Positions 24,061 to 33,573 of a stretch of DNA of 64,000 bases are shown one piece after another (position 1 is the stretch's first letter; each line of letters opens with the position of its first letter). Source of the DNA: Bacillus subtilis subsp. subtilis (GTDB lineage Bacteria; Pseudomonadota; Gammaproteobacteria; Xanthomonadales; Xanthomonadaceae); contig JAHREJ010000006.1 of assembly GCA_021733645.1 (NCBI GenBank), positions 62,001 to 126,000 on the forward strand, read 5' to 3'. The position numbers were made by a program, and so were the translations under genes. Under the pieces are notes generated by a model that made no database searches, was not told the origin of the DNA, and saw only the letters and a program-made list of their open reading frames with translations.

Positions 24061-24229
24061 CCCACGATTGTCGGGCGGCTGGCCACGGAATCGTGTGCGG
24101 CGCAGGCACCGGAACCCGGTAGCGCCACGCCTGCGTGGCTGCAGCCACGGCATGCCCGGCACCGCCTCCTGTGCGCGCCCGGTAGAGCCGAGCCATGCTC
24201 GGCTGCCTTTCGCCGCCGACCGGGATTTT

Positions 24230-24265
24230 GATCGCGGCGTTGGCCAGGTCGGTAATCTCGCGCCA
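24230..24265 (-). pseudogene. Fragment resembling the 3' end of the adjacent Nudix gene, copy 1
   Basis: These 36 bases match 24724-24759 inside the Nudix gene with two differences. Read on the minus strand they spell REITD(V/L)ANAAI, as the gene does. The similarity continues weakly at the protein level (WREITDLANAAIKIPVGGERQPSMA here, ending like the gene's PRMAKRW). It has no start and sits inside the palindromic tract. Confidence 0.65.
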
Positions 24266-24407
24266 AGGCTTGCCAAGCATGGCTCGGCACTACCCATGCG
24301 CGGGCGGTACCGCCTCCTGGGCTTGCCGAGCGTGGCTCGGCACTACCGATGCACGGCCGGTAGAGCCGAGCCATGCTCGGCTGCCTTTCGCCGCCGACCG
24401 GGATTTT

Positions 24408-24443
24408 GATCGCGGCGTTGGCCACGTCGGTAATCTCGCGCCA
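24408..24443 (-). pseudogene. Fragment resembling the 3' end of the adjacent Nudix gene, copy 2
   Basis: These 36 bases differ at one position from 24724-24759 of the Nudix gene and lie 178 bp after copy 1. The flanking bases are the same as around copy 1, so the fragment and its palindromes were duplicated as a unit. Confidence 0.65.
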
Positions 24444-24663
24444 AGGCTTGCCGAGCATGGCTCGGCACTACCCATACGCGGCCGGTATCGCCTCCTGGCC
24501 TTGCCGAGCATGGCTCGGCACTACCCATGCACGCCCGGTACCGCCTCCTGGCCTTGCCGAGCATGGCTCGGCACTACCGATGCCCGCCCGGTAGAGCCGA
24601 GCCATGCTCGGCTGCCTTTCCTCACCGACCGCGCGTGTCGCAAGGGACGTTCGGTGTCGGCGG

Positions 24664-25245
24664 TTACCGCGCCAGCCAGCGTTTTGCCATGCGCGGCAGC
24701 GAATCGTCACCGTCCGGGGTCTCGATCGCGGCGTTGGCCACGTCGGTGATCTCGCGCCAGGCCAGCGCCAGCGATTCCTCGCTGATCGCAAACTGCTCGC
24801 TGCCCAGCGCCCGCACCACGTAACGGGCGTCGTAGTGCCAATGGCCAAGCACGTCCTTGCGTTCGGGGATCCAATGCTTGTCCAGGTCCAACAGCGCGCC
24901 GTCCTCCAGCACCAGTCCGTCCAGGCCGGACTCCTCTTCGGCCTCCTTCAACGCCACCCGGGCCAGGTTGCGGTCGCCGTCGGCATGGCCGCCCAGCTGC
25001 AGCCAGCGGTCCAGTTTTCGATGGTGGGTCAGCAGCACGCGCTGCCCATCGGCGCTGACCAGCCACGCGCTGCCGGTGAAATGGCCCGCCAGGCGCTCGC
25101 GCCGGAAGGGGTTCTCCGGGTCGTCCAGAAGTGTGCTGAATTCGTCAGCCAGGGCGGCGTGTCCGGGATGGCGCTGCGCATATGCGGCCAGCTGGGCGCG
25201 GAGTTCCGCATCAACAACGACAACGGATTCAGGGTTGAGCGACAT
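24664..25245 (-). CDS. Nudix hydrolase
   Basis: A 193-residue protein with the Nudix fold. Residues about 84-107 read GGHADGDRNLARVALKEAEEESGL. This fits G-x5-E-x7-RE-U-x-EE-x-G-U, except that the first Glu is replaced by Arg/Asp and the Arg of RE is Lys, a variant seen in some 'GGHADGD' Nudix proteins. Such enzymes hydrolyse nucleoside diphosphates linked to another group; the substrate here is unknown. The 60 residues before the Nudix domain (MSLNPESVVVVDAELRAQL) are helical. The 3' end of the gene is duplicated in the repeat tract next to it. Confidence 0.88.
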   Translation of the reverse strand: MSLNPESVVVVDAELRAQLAAYAQRHPGHAALADEFSTLLDDPENPFRRERLAGHFTGSAWLVSADGQRVLLTHHRKLDRWLQLGGHADGDRNLARVALKEAEEESGLDGLVLEDGALLDLDKHWIPERKDVLGHWHYDARYVVRALGSEQFAISEESLALAWREITDVANAAIETPDGDDSLPRMAKRWLAR

Positions 25246-25429
25246 GGTGGCAGGGGTGTCAGGCGGAATTTGGCGATTATCGCCGGGTCATGCTGCATTT
25301 GTGCTTGTGCGCGGGCTTCAGCTTTGGCTAAGGTACAGCGGGCCCTGCACCACCGGGGCGCCCAGTTGCCATCAAGGGGCGCGGCAATGTACCGCGCACC
25401 TCACCTTTGTCCATTTAGGGAAGCACTGC

Positions 25430-26908
25430 ATGCTGAAGTCTCTGTTGAGGGTCAAACCGGTCGAACCGGCCGGGCACGTCGACGCCGGTGAACCGATCGA
25501 AGGCAGCCTGGACGGCGAAGCCACGTTGAAACGGACTCTCACGGCGAAACATCTCATCATGCTTGGCATCGGTGCGGTCATCGGCGCCGGTATTTTCGTG
25601 CTTACCGGCCAGGCCGCGGCCAACCACGCCGGCCCGGCAGTGATGCTGTCGTTCGTGTTCGCCGGCATCGCCTGCGCGCTGGCCGGCCTGTGCTACGCCG
25701 AGTTCGCCGCAATGATGCCGGTCTCCGGCAGCGCCTACTCCTACTCCTACGCCACCCTGGGCGAAGGCATGGCCTGGTTCATCGGCTGGTGCCTGGTACT
25801 GGAGTACCTGTTCGCCTCGGCCTCGGTTGCGGTGGGCTGGTCGGCGTACCTGATCAGTTTCATCACCACCACGCTGCACATGCCGTTCCCCGAGGCGCTC
25901 AGTGCCGCACCGATCAGCTGGACCGGGCACGAGTTCATCGCCTCGGGCAAGCTGTTCAACCTGCCGGCCGTGCTCATCGTGGCCGCGGTCACCGGCCTGC
26001 TGTACGTGGGCGTGACCCAGTCGGCGTTCGTCAACGCGATCATCGTGGCCATCAAGGTCACGGTGATCTGCCTGTTCATCGGCTTCGGTGCCGCACACAT
26101 GGATACCGCCAACTGGCACCCGTTCATTCCGGAAAACACCGGCGTGCCCGGCGAGTTCGGCTGGAGCGGTGTGTTCCGTGCGGCCACCATCGTGTTCTTC
26201 GCCTACATCGGCTTCGATGCGGTCTCCACCGCTGCCGGTGAAACCAAGGACCCCCAGCGCAACATGCCGATCGGCCTGCTCGGCTCGCTGGCGGTGTGCA
26301 CCATCGTGTACATCATCGTGTGCGCGGTGCTGACCGGCATGCTGCCCTACCACCTGCTGGGTACCGACAAGCCGGTGGCCACCGCGCTGGAAGCCTACCC
26401 GAGCCTGTCCTGGCTGAAGACCGCCGTTGAGATCGGCGCGATCGCCGGCCTGTCCTCGGTGGTGCTGGTGATGATGATGGGCCAGACCCGCATCGCCTAC
26501 ACGATCTCCCGCGACGGCCTGTTGCCGAAGATCTTCGGCAAGGTCCACAAGCGCTTCCGCACCCCGTACTGGAGCACGATCGTGGTAGGCGTGCTGGCCG
26601 CTTCGCTGGCCGGCCTGATGCCGCTCAACGTGCTCGGCGAGCTGGTCTCGATGGGCACCCTGCTGGCCTTCGCCACGGTCTGCATTGGCGTGTTGATCCT
26701 GCGCTACACCCGTCCGGAACTGCCGCGACCGTTCCGCGTGCCGCTGGTATGGGTGATCTGCCCGCTGGGCGCGCTGTCGTGCCTGTTCCTGTTCTGGCAG
26801 GCGTTCGTGGTGCATTGGCACCTGTTCGTAGGCTGGACCCTGCTCGGCCTGTGCATCTACTTCGGCTACGGCATGCGCAACAGCAAGCTCAACAAGCCGT
26901 CCGCCTGA
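25430..26908 (+). CDS. APC-family amino acid permease, first of a tandem pair
   Basis: A 492-residue membrane protein with about 12 helices after a 40-residue cytoplasmic leader. The first helix has the amino-acid-permease signature GIGAVIGAGIFVLTGQAAANHAGPA, followed by YAEFAAMMPVSGSAYSYSY and later FFAYIGFDAVSTAAGETKDPQRNMP. It belongs to the cationic amino acid transporter-like (YfnA/CAT) group of the APC superfamily; the substrate is not assignable. GGGAAG at about 25418-25423 supports the ATG at 25430. The neighbouring gene is a clear paralogue, 64 bp downstream on the same strand. Confidence 0.92.
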   Translation: MLKSLLRVKPVEPAGHVDAGEPIEGSLDGEATLKRTLTAKHLIMLGIGAVIGAGIFVLTGQAAANHAGPAVMLSFVFAGIACALAGLCYAEFAAMMPVSGSAYSYSYATLGEGMAWFIGWCLVLEYLFASASVAVGWSAYLISFITTTLHMPFPEALSAAPISWTGHEFIASGKLFNLPAVLIVAAVTGLLYVGVTQSAFVNAIIVAIKVTVICLFIGFGAAHMDTANWHPFIPENTGVPGEFGWSGVFRAATIVFFAYIGFDAVSTAAGETKDPQRNMPIGLLGSLAVCTIVYIIVCAVLTGMLPYHLLGTDKPVATALEAYPSLSWLKTAVEIGAIAGLSSVVLVMMMGQTRIAYTISRDGLLPKIFGKVHKRFRTPYWSTIVVGVLAASLAGLMPLNVLGELVSMGTLLAFATVCIGVLILRYTRPELPRPFRVPLVWVICPLGALSCLFLFWQAFVVHWHLFVGWTLLGLCIYFGYGMRNSKLNKPSA

Positions 26909-26972
26909 TCGCCCCGACGGGCCGGCTGCAACGCCGGCCCGTGCCACATCCGCATCCATAAGAAACCACACC

Positions 26973-28400
26973 ATGTTCAAGCAATTGTGGGCCACCAAGC
27001 ACCCGCACGCCGCCCATGAAGACGCCAACGGCCTGAGCCTGCGCCGCACCCTGGGGCCGTGGGGCCTGACCGCGCTGGGCATCGGCGCGGTGATCGGCGG
27101 CGGCATCTTCGTCATCACCGGCCAGGCCGCCGCCAACCACGCCGGCCCGGCCATCATGCTGTCCTTCGTGCTGGCTGCGATCTGCTGCGCGTTCTGTGCG
27201 ATGGCCTATGCCGAGTTCGCGGCGATGGTGCCGGTGTCCGGCAGCGCCTACACCTACACCTATGCCACCTTCGGCGAGCTGTCGGCCTGGTTCATCGGCT
27301 GGATGCTGGTGCTCGAATATGGCGTCTCGGCCTCGGCGGTAGCCGTCAGCTGGACCGGCTACTTCCTCAGCCTGCTCAGTCATTTCGACATCCACCTGCC
27401 GGCGGCACTGGTCAGCGCGCCGCTGGACGGCCAGCTTCGCCCGACCGGGGCGATCGCCAACCTCCCCGCCGCGGTGCTGGTGCTGCTGCTGACCTGGCTG
27501 TGCTACGTGGGCATCAGCAAGTCCTCTGCGATGAACATGGCGATGGTGGTGCTGAAGACGGCGCTGATCATTCTGGTGATCGTGGTGGGCTGGAAGTACG
27601 TCGATCCGGCCAACTGGACCCCGTTCATCCCCGCCAACGAAGGCCCCGGCAAATACGGTTTCGATGGCGTGCTGCGCGGCGCGGCGATGGTGTTCTTCGC
27701 CTACATCGGTTTCGAGGCGGTATCGGTGGCCGCGCAGGAATCACACAAACCGCAGCGCGACATGCCGATCGGCATGCTGCTGTCGCTGGTGATCTGCACG
27801 GTGCTGTACATCGCGATGGCCGCGGTGATGACCGGGCTGGTGCCCTACCAGCTGCTGGGCACCGACGAGCCGGTGGTGACCGCGGTGGCCGCCCATCCCC
27901 AGCTGGGTTGGTTGCGGGTGATCGTGGAGATCGGCGCGCTGATCGGCTTGTCGTCGGTGGTGCTGGTGATGGTGATCGCGCAGCCGCGCATCTTCATGAT
28001 CATGGGCCGCGACGGCCTGCTGCCGCCGATGTTCACCAAGATCCACCCGAAGTACCGCACCCCGCACCTCAACACGGTGATCACCGGTATCGGCATCGCG
28101 CTGCTGGCGGCGCTGTTCCCGCTGGACATCCTGGGTGAGCTGACGTCGATGGGCACGTTGATCGCGTTTGCGGCGGTGTGTGCCGGCGTGCTGATCCTGC
28201 GCCGCACCCAGCCGGACCTGCCGCGGCCCTTCCGGATGCCGATGGCGTGGCTGATCTGCAGCCTGGGCGTGTTCAGCTGCATCGCGCTGCTGACTGCGAT
28301 GACGGCGCACAATTGGATGCTGATGGGGATCTGGACGGTGCTCGGCTTTGCGATCTACTTCGGTTACGGGTATCGGCATAGCCGCCTGCGCCCCCGGTAA
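26973..28400 (+). CDS. APC-family amino acid permease, second of a tandem pair
   Basis: A 475-residue paralogue of the preceding permease. It has GIGAVIGGGIFVITGQAAANHAGPA, YAEFAAMVPVSGSAYTYTY and FFAYIGFEAVSVAAQESHKPQRDMP at the same positions. It differs most in the N-terminal leader and in the loop after helix 4, so the two probably have related but distinct substrates. The tandem arrangement suggests local duplication. They probably share a transcript. Confidence 0.92.
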   Translation: MFKQLWATKHPHAAHEDANGLSLRRTLGPWGLTALGIGAVIGGGIFVITGQAAANHAGPAIMLSFVLAAICCAFCAMAYAEFAAMVPVSGSAYTYTYATFGELSAWFIGWMLVLEYGVSASAVAVSWTGYFLSLLSHFDIHLPAALVSAPLDGQLRPTGAIANLPAAVLVLLLTWLCYVGISKSSAMNMAMVVLKTALIILVIVVGWKYVDPANWTPFIPANEGPGKYGFDGVLRGAAMVFFAYIGFEAVSVAAQESHKPQRDMPIGMLLSLVICTVLYIAMAAVMTGLVPYQLLGTDEPVVTAVAAHPQLGWLRVIVEIGALIGLSSVVLVMVIAQPRIFMIMGRDGLLPPMFTKIHPKYRTPHLNTVITGIGIALLAALFPLDILGELTSMGTLIAFAAVCAGVLILRRTQPDLPRPFRMPMAWLICSLGVFSCIALLTAMTAHNWMLMGIWTVLGFAIYFGYGYRHSRLRPR

Positions 28401-28442
28401 TGCCGGCCGGCTCCAGACACACCCGACACCATTCACGGGGAC

Positions 28443-28461
28443 TGCCGGCCGCTGGCCGGCA
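28443..28461. repeat. GTAG-related palindrome
   Basis: TGCCGGCC and GGCCGGCA flank a three-base GCT loop, the core of the SMAG-type repeat, 43 bp after the second permease gene. It could serve as a transcript end signal, though no T-run follows. Confidence 0.6.
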
Positions 28462-28553
28462 CCACGCCCTCCCCGCACGTTCCTGGCGAGCCGCCCGGCG
28501 GCCGCCACCAGCCGGGCGCGCCAAACCGGGGCGAGCGCCGTAAAATAGTCGAC

Positions 28554-29195
28554 ATGAACACCCCCACCTACCCCTACGACACCGCGCGCCTGAGTGATCT
28601 GGCCCAGGTCCTGATCGACAACGTGCGTGAGCTGGCCCAGGCCGGCTGGACGCCGGCCACCAGCAGCAACTTCTCCCACCGCCTGGATGACCGCCATGCG
28701 GCGATCACCGTGTCCGGCAAGGACAAGGGGCGGCTGGTGGAGGACGACATCATGGTGGTGGACTTCGACGGCAAGGCCGTGGGGCGCCCGCTGCGCCCGT
28801 CCGCCGAAACGCTGCTGCATACGCAGTTGTACCGGCGCTTCCCGGACATCGGCTGCGTGCTGCATACCCATTCACCGGTACAGACCATCGCCTCACGCCT
28901 GTATGCGCCGCAGGGGCACATCCGGCTGGAAGGCTACGAGCTGCTCAAGGCCTTCCACGGCAACAGCACCCACGAAATGGCCATCGAGGTGCCGGTGTTC
29001 GCCAACACCCAGGATATGGACGTGCTCGCAGCGCAGGTGGACGCGCTGCTCGACACCCAGTCCCTGTGGGGCTACCTGATCGACGGCCACGGCCTGTACG
29101 CCTGGGGCCGCGACATGGCCGAAGCGCGCCGGCACATGGAAGCGTTTGAGTTCCTCTTCCACTGCGAGCTGGAACTGCGCAGGCTGCGCAACTGA
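28554..29195 (+). CDS. mtnB: Methylthioribulose-1-phosphate dehydratase
   Basis: MtnB dehydrates 5-methylthioribulose-1-phosphate in the methionine salvage pathway. The 213-residue class II aldolase-fold protein has the zinc ligands in HTHSPVQ (about residue 103) and DGHGLYAWG (about 180), the catalytic Glu region [11 protein letters not shown], and a start segment [18 protein letters not shown] typical of the family. A TAAAAT promoter-like element lies about 12 bp before the ATG. It is followed on the same strand by mtnD and mtnC, with a repeat-bearing 243-bp gap before mtnD. Confidence 0.95.
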   Translation: MNTPTYPYDTARLSDLAQVLIDNVRELAQAGWTPATSSNFSHRLDDRHAAITVSGKDKGRLVEDDIMVVDFDGKAVGRPLRPSAETLLHTQLYRRFPDIGCVLHTHSPVQTIASRLYAPQGHIRLEGYELLKAFHGNSTHEMAIEVPVFANTQDMDVLAAQVDALLDTQSLWGYLIDGHGLYAWGRDMAEARRHMEAFEFLFHCELELRRLRN

Positions 29196-29270
29196 GGCAG
29201 GCCCGCCATAGGTGATGCCGGCGGCCCACAGGGTGCTGGCCGGCGCCCGGGGATCCACCCGCGTTCAGGG

Positions 29271-29295
29271 GGAGTCGGCCAGCGGCCGGCACTAC
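29271..29295. repeat. GTAG palindrome between mtnB and mtnD
   Basis: Read on the minus strand the element starts GTAGTGCCGGCCGCTGGCCG, the canonical GTAG stem-loop. It lies in the 243-bp mtnB-mtnD gap, which otherwise shows only a pyrimidine-rich stretch before mtnD. Confidence 0.7.
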
Positions 29296-29438
29296 CCAAA
29301 CCGACGCATCCACCGTCCTGCCTGCCCCAAATTCCTGAAGGGAATCTGTATTCCGCCCTTCACCATCAGCCTGCGCCCCCGCACCCGGCGCCGCACTGGT
29401 ACCCTTTCCCTCCCCCCTTTCGCCTCGCTGCTGCCGCC

Positions 29439-30002
29439 ATGAGCCGACTCCGCATTTTTGACGACACCGCCCCGGACACTCCGCTGTTCGACAGCCGCGA
29501 CGGCGCGGCGATCGCCGCCGAACTGAAGCAGATCGGCGTTACCTTCGAGCGCTGGCAGGCCACCCGCGACGTCGCCCCCGGCGCCAGCCAGGACGAGGTA
29601 TTCGCGGCCTACAAGGCCGATATCGACCGCCTGGTTGCCGAGCACGGTTTCAAGAGCGTGGACGTGGCCTCGATCGCGCCGGACAACCCCAACCGCGCCG
29701 AACTGCGCAGGAAGTTCCTGGACGAGCACTTCCACAAGGAAGACGAAGTGCGCTTCTTCGTGGCCGGCTCCGGGCTGTTCACCCTGCACCTGGACGGCAA
29801 GGTGTACGAGATCGAGTGCGTCAAGAACGACCTGATCGCCGTACCCGATGGCATCACTCACTGGTTCGACATGGGCGAGGCGCCCAGCTTCGTGGCCATC
29901 CGCTTCTTTACCGAAGCCGACGGCTGGGTCGGTCATTTCACCGGCAGCGACATCGCCCAGCAGTTCCCGCGTTACCACCCCGCACAGCACCAGGCCGACT
30001 GA
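29439..30002 (+). CDS. mtnD: Acireductone dioxygenase
   Basis: A 187-residue cupin that oxidises the acireductone of methionine salvage, giving the methionine precursor with Fe(II) or an off-pathway product with Ni(II). The ligands are in EHFHKEDE (two His and the Glu, about residues 95-102) and GITHWFDMG (His, about 140). The N-terminal SRLRIFDD and the [17 protein letters not shown] block are family hallmarks. It precedes mtnC by 3 bp. Confidence 0.96.
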   Translation: MSRLRIFDDTAPDTPLFDSRDGAAIAAELKQIGVTFERWQATRDVAPGASQDEVFAAYKADIDRLVAEHGFKSVDVASIAPDNPNRAELRRKFLDEHFHKEDEVRFFVAGSGLFTLHLDGKVYEIECVKNDLIAVPDGITHWFDMGEAPSFVAIRFFTEADGWVGHFTGSDIAQQFPRYHPAQHQAD

Positions 30003-30005
30003 TCC

Positions 30006-30704
30006 ATGTCGCATCCCACCGTCATCCTCACCGATATCGAAGGCACCACCAGCAGCATTTCGTTCGTCAAGAACGTGCTGTTTCCGTATGCGCGCAAGGC
30101 GTTACCGGCGTTCGTCGCCGCGCACGGCCAGCAGCCGGAGGTACGCCGCTGGCTGGACGCGGTGGCCGTGGAAATCGGCGGCGCCTGCCAGGACAGCCTG
30201 ATCGTGGAAACGCTGCAGGGCTGGATCGACCAGGATCGCAAGCACACCGCGCTGAAGGCGCTGCAGGGCATGATCTGGGAAAGCGGCTACCGCAACGGCG
30301 ACTACAAGGCGCACTTCTACCCGGAGGTGGCGGCTGTACTGAAGGGCTGGCATGCCCAGGGCATGCCGCTGTATGTGTATTCGTCCGGCTCGGTGCCGTC
30401 GCAGAAACTGTTCTTCGGTTTCAGCGAGGCCGGTGACCTGACCGGGCTGGTATCGGGCTGGTTCGACACCGAAGTGGGGGGCAAGCGCGACGCCGACAGC
30501 TACCGTCACATCGTGCAGGCCATCGGCGTGCCAGCCGCGCAGATCGTGTTTCTCTCCGACGTGGTGGAAGAACTGGATGCCGCGCGCGAGGCCGGCCTGC
30601 AGACGCGTCTGCTGGACCGCCTGGACGACTACCCGCTGCCGCGCAGCGGCGAGGCCACCCACGGCCACGACCGCGTCGAAAACTTCCAGCAGATCACGCT
30701 GTAG
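30006..30704 (+). CDS. mtnC: Acireductone synthase (enolase-phosphatase)
   Basis: MtnC is a HAD-family enzyme that enolises and dephosphorylates diketo-methylthiopentyl phosphate to acireductone. The 232-residue protein has HAD motif I variant [15 protein letters not shown] (nucleophile Asp9 or Asp10), motif [17 protein letters not shown], the Lys region GGKRDADSY, and motif [14 protein letters not shown]. It starts 3 bp after mtnD, so the pair is translationally linked. mtnA and mtnP are not in this window. Confidence 0.96.
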   Translation: MSHPTVILTDIEGTTSSISFVKNVLFPYARKALPAFVAAHGQQPEVRRWLDAVAVEIGGACQDSLIVETLQGWIDQDRKHTALKALQGMIWESGYRNGDYKAHFYPEVAAVLKGWHAQGMPLYVYSSGSVPSQKLFFGFSEAGDLTGLVSGWFDTEVGGKRDADSYRHIVQAIGVPAAQIVFLSDVVEELDAAREAGLQTRLLDRLDDYPLPRSGEATHGHDRVENFQQITL

Positions 30705-30730
30705 CCCACCGCCACCACGGTAGCGCCGAT

Positions 30731-30783
30731 GCGGTAGCGCCGACGACTGGGAGGTGCAGCCCACCCACCGTCGGCGCTACCGC
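30731..30783. repeat. Long GTAG-type hairpin between mtnC and the convergent beta-mannosidase gene
   Basis: GCGGTAGCGCCGACG (30731-30745) is perfectly complementary to 30769-30783, giving a 15-bp stem with a 23-base loop. It sits between the ends of two convergent genes and may act as a bidirectional transcript end, although no T-run is present. It belongs to the same GTAG repeat class as the other palindromes. Confidence 0.75.
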
Positions 30784-30874
30784 GTTTCCGCATTGGCGTT
30801 CATTACGGCATTGGCGTACCTGCCCAATGCCCACGTCGTCGCATCCACCCTGCCCGTCATCGCCCCCCGTCGCG

Positions 30875-33511
30875 CTACCTTGCCTGCATGTCCGCCAGCG
30901 AGGTGAAGCGCACCGTTCTGCGCAGGGTGTCCAGGTTCGTATCGCTGCGCAGGCGGATCGTCACGGTCTCGCCCGGCACCAGGTCCAGTGCGTTGTCGTC
31001 CAGCGTGGCATCCAGGCCGTCGAAGTCGATCCACAGCGCGCGCACCAGTTGCCGGGCACGCAGAGTCAGCACATAGCCATCGCCGTCAGCGCGCAGCGTG
31101 CTGTCAATCGCCGCCGGTGCCAACGCAAGATTCTTGGCCGCCACGAAATACACCACCTGCTGCGACACCACCTGCCTGCCGTCCAGCAACTCCACCACCG
31201 CCACCGTACGCGTCGGGTCTGCGCCCTTCAACAGATCGGCATCGGCAAACCGCCCTACCTCCAGCGCCGACAACGGCGGCAGCGCCACCGCGTGCGTCTG
31301 GCTGTGGCGCAGCGTGCCGTCGATATCCATCACGCGCAGCCGCCATGTTGCCTGCAGGCCCTGCTGGCGGTCATTGAGCAGGCTCACCCGGGTCACGCCT
31401 TCATCGCGAAGCGCCGCGACCGCATGATCGGCGAAGAACCGCCTGGCATGGAAATGCAGCGCCTTCCAACGCCCGGCATGATCGATGCTCGACCACGACG
31501 CGCCCGGCCATACATCGTTGAGCTGCCAGTACAGCGAGCCCATCGTGTACGGGCGCGACGCGCGGTGATGCAGCGCAGCCAGCTCGATGCCATCGGCCTG
31601 CATCACCTGGCTCAGATAGACAAATGCGGGAAAATCACGCGGAGTGCCGTATTCCTCGTCGATGTACCTGAGCAGGCGCTGGTTGCCCTCGCCCGCCATG
31701 AACTTCTGGTGCGCACGTACCGTGGGACTGTCCACGTGCTGCTCGGCGGCAGGAATGATGCCGTCCAGCGTGCGCAGCACCGGCCACGCCTGCAGGCCGT
31801 ACTCGGACATGAAGCGCGGCGTCTCGCGCAGGTACGCGGTCACCGGTAGCGCCGGATTGCCCCACACCTGCCAGTAGTGTTTGTCGCCACGGGTGGAATC
31901 GTTGGCTTTTTCGTCCAGGTCATTGCTGGGCGAGCTGGACCAGTACGGCACGCCCAACCCTTCCTCGCTGACCACCTGGCGCAGGTCATGGCCGAACAGG
32001 TCCACGTAGCCCTGCCATACCTTGGCCGCGAAGGCCGGAGCTGCTGCCGTCAGGTCGCGGCCGTGGCCCCAATCCTTCCACGCGGTTTCTTCCTCGTTGT
32101 TGCCACACCACAGCACCACGCTGGGGTGGTGGCGCAACCGGCGCACGTTGTCGCGCGCTTCGGCCACCACGTTGGCGCGGAACGCCGGGTCGAAGCCGGG
32201 CTGCATGCCGCCGCCGAACATGAAGTCCTGCCAGATCAGCAGGCCCAGTTCGTCGGCGATGTCAAAGAACGCATCGTCTTCGTAGTAACCGCCGCCCCAG
32301 TTGCGCAGCATGTTCATGTTGGCGTCGCGGGCGGCGGTGAGTTCGCGACGGATGCGCGCTTCATCGACCCGGGCCGGGAACATGTCGAACGGAATCACGT
32401 TGGCGCCCTTGGCGAAGATCGGCACGCCATTGATGACAAAGGCGAAGCCCTGCCCGCCCTGGCGGTCGGCCTCACGGCGCAGTTCCACGGTGCGCAGGCC
32501 GATCCGTTGCTCGATGCGGGCGCTGTCGGCGTCGTCCGGCGCCAGCGTGGCGCGTACGGTGTAGCGTGCCTGCTCACCCTGCCCGGCCGGCCACCAGCGA
32601 CGCGGCTGCTCCAGTGACACCGGCAGCGTGACCCGGTTGTCACCGGCTTGCAGCGTGGCGTTGCGGTCGATGCGGGCCACCGCCTTGCCGTCGGGGTCCA
32701 GCACCTCCACGTGCAGTGCGGCAGCGCCGGCTGCGGTGGACTCCACCTGCACGGCAATCGCCAGTTGGGCCCGGTCGGCATCCAGCGCTTCGGTCTGCAC
32801 CGCCATGCCCGTCAGCCGCTGCGCATTCCAGCTCTGCAACCGCACCGGGCGCCAGATCCCGGCCGTCACATAACGCGGGCCCCAATCCCAGCCAAAGTGA
32901 TACCCCGGCTTGCGTACGAAGTTGCCGACCATCGCATCCTTGGGCTCGTCGCCATAGGGTGACGGATAGTTGCCCGCGATCCTGTGCGGCATCGCCTGCA
33001 CGCCCGGCAGCAGCGTGGTGATCGGCGAACGCAGCACGATGCGCAGTTCGTTGCCGCGGGCGCGCAGCCTACCGTCCACGCGCGCGCGCCAGGTGCGATG
33101 GCTGTTGTCGGCCTGCAGCAGCGGGGTGCCGTTGAGGCTGACGGTGGCGAAGGTGTCCAGGCCTTCGAAGGCCAGCTCGGCATGCGCGCGGGCCAAGGTG
33201 ACCGCGTCCACGTCAAAGCGCGCGCGGTACTCCCAGTTGGCGAGGCCGATCCACTGCAGCCCGGCCTCGGGCGCGCCCACATAGGGGTCGGGTATCAGCC
33301 CCTGTGCCAGCAGGTCGGTATGCACCGCGCCGGGTACCTGTGCCGGCCGCCACTGCTGCAACCCCGGGTGCGCAGCACCGCGCGCATCGCCAGGCAGCAG
33401 CCGGAACGACCATTGCGCCTGCAGCGCGGTGGCACCCGCCGGCCCTGCCGCCACGGCCAACGCCGCCAGCAGCAGCCAGCCCCACCCCCCAACACCCCGA
33501 TGCACGCCCAT
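30875..33511 (-). CDS. GH2 beta-mannosidase, exported
   Basis: An 878-residue glycoside hydrolase family 2 enzyme that removes terminal beta-1,4-mannose. The signal peptide is GGWGWLLLAALAVAAGPAGA. A sugar-binding jelly-roll has SFRLLPGD, QVPGAVHTDLL and the WEYRARFDV segment. The TIM barrel carries the acid/base Glu in WCGNNEEETAW and the nucleophile Glu in MSEYGLQAWP; LRNWGGGYYEDDAFFDIADELGLLIWQDFMF is a beta-mannosidase signature. The start is set at the ATG at 33511; an upstream GTG/ATG extension adds eight residues with no support. It is the last gene of the mannoside operon, and its product could remove the core beta-mannose of N-glycans. Confidence 0.94.
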   Translation of the reverse strand: MGVHRGVGGWGWLLLAALAVAAGPAGATALQAQWSFRLLPGDARGAAHPGLQQWRPAQVPGAVHTDLLAQGLIPDPYVGAPEAGLQWIGLANWEYRARFDVDAVTLARAHAELAFEGLDTFATVSLNGTPLLQADNSHRTWRARVDGRLRARGNELRIVLRSPITTLLPGVQAMPHRIAGNYPSPYGDEPKDAMVGNFVRKPGYHFGWDWGPRYVTAGIWRPVRLQSWNAQRLTGMAVQTEALDADRAQLAIAVQVESTAAGAAALHVEVLDPDGKAVARIDRNATLQAGDNRVTLPVSLEQPRRWWPAGQGEQARYTVRATLAPDDADSARIEQRIGLRTVELRREADRQGGQGFAFVINGVPIFAKGANVIPFDMFPARVDEARIRRELTAARDANMNMLRNWGGGYYEDDAFFDIADELGLLIWQDFMFGGGMQPGFDPAFRANVVAEARDNVRRLRHHPSVVLWCGNNEEETAWKDWGHGRDLTAAAPAFAAKVWQGYVDLFGHDLRQVVSEEGLGVPYWSSSPSNDLDEKANDSTRGDKHYWQVWGNPALPVTAYLRETPRFMSEYGLQAWPVLRTLDGIIPAAEQHVDSPTVRAHQKFMAGEGNQRLLRYIDEEYGTPRDFPAFVYLSQVMQADGIELAALHHRASRPYTMGSLYWQLNDVWPGASWSSIDHAGRWKALHFHARRFFADHAVAALRDEGVTRVSLLNDRQQGLQATWRLRVMDIDGTLRHSQTHAVALPPLSALEVGRFADADLLKGADPTRTVAVVELLDGRQVVSQQVVYFVAAKNLALAPAAIDSTLRADGDGYVLTLRARQLVRALWIDFDGLDATLDDNALDLVPGETVTIRLRSDTNLDTLRRTVRFTSLADMQAR

Positions 33512-33526
33512 AACGCCCCCGCTGTC

Positions 33527-33543
33527 GCCGGCCACTGGCCGGC
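33527..33543. repeat. GTAG-related palindrome between beta-mannosidase and isomerase genes
   Basis: GCCGGCC and GGCCGGC flank ACT. It lies in the 62-bp gap inside the operon and could attenuate or stabilise the message of the downstream beta-mannosidase gene. Confidence 0.55.
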
Positions 33544-33573
33544 ACGTTCATGGAACCCCGGAACCCGGCGCGA

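Larger units (their letters stand above)
24118..24630. repeat. Tract of GTAG palindromes with a 178-bp higher-order repeat
   Basis: The tract fills the 603 bp between serA and the Nudix gene. Forward units GGTAGAGCCGAGCCATGCTCGG start at 24181, 24359 and 24590. Inverted units (GCCGAGC-ATG-GCTCGGCACTACC and variants) occur near 24270, 24325, 24450, 24502 and 24556. A different GTAG unit sits at about 24119. The first two forward units are followed by the same 85 bp or so, giving a 178-bp period. These resemble S. maltophilia SMAG repeats. No gene is visible. Confidence 0.88.

Noticed and set aside
25246-25429. Regulatory RNA upstream of the first APC permease
   Set aside because: No conserved aptamer or terminator-antiterminator pair is recognisable in the 184 bp. 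It is probably a simple promoter and leader.
28401-28553. Possible SAM riboswitch before the methionine-salvage genes
   Set aside because: The 153-bp leader shows only a GTAG palindrome and a TAAAAT promoter-like element. The conserved SAM-I or SAM-II cores are not recognisable.
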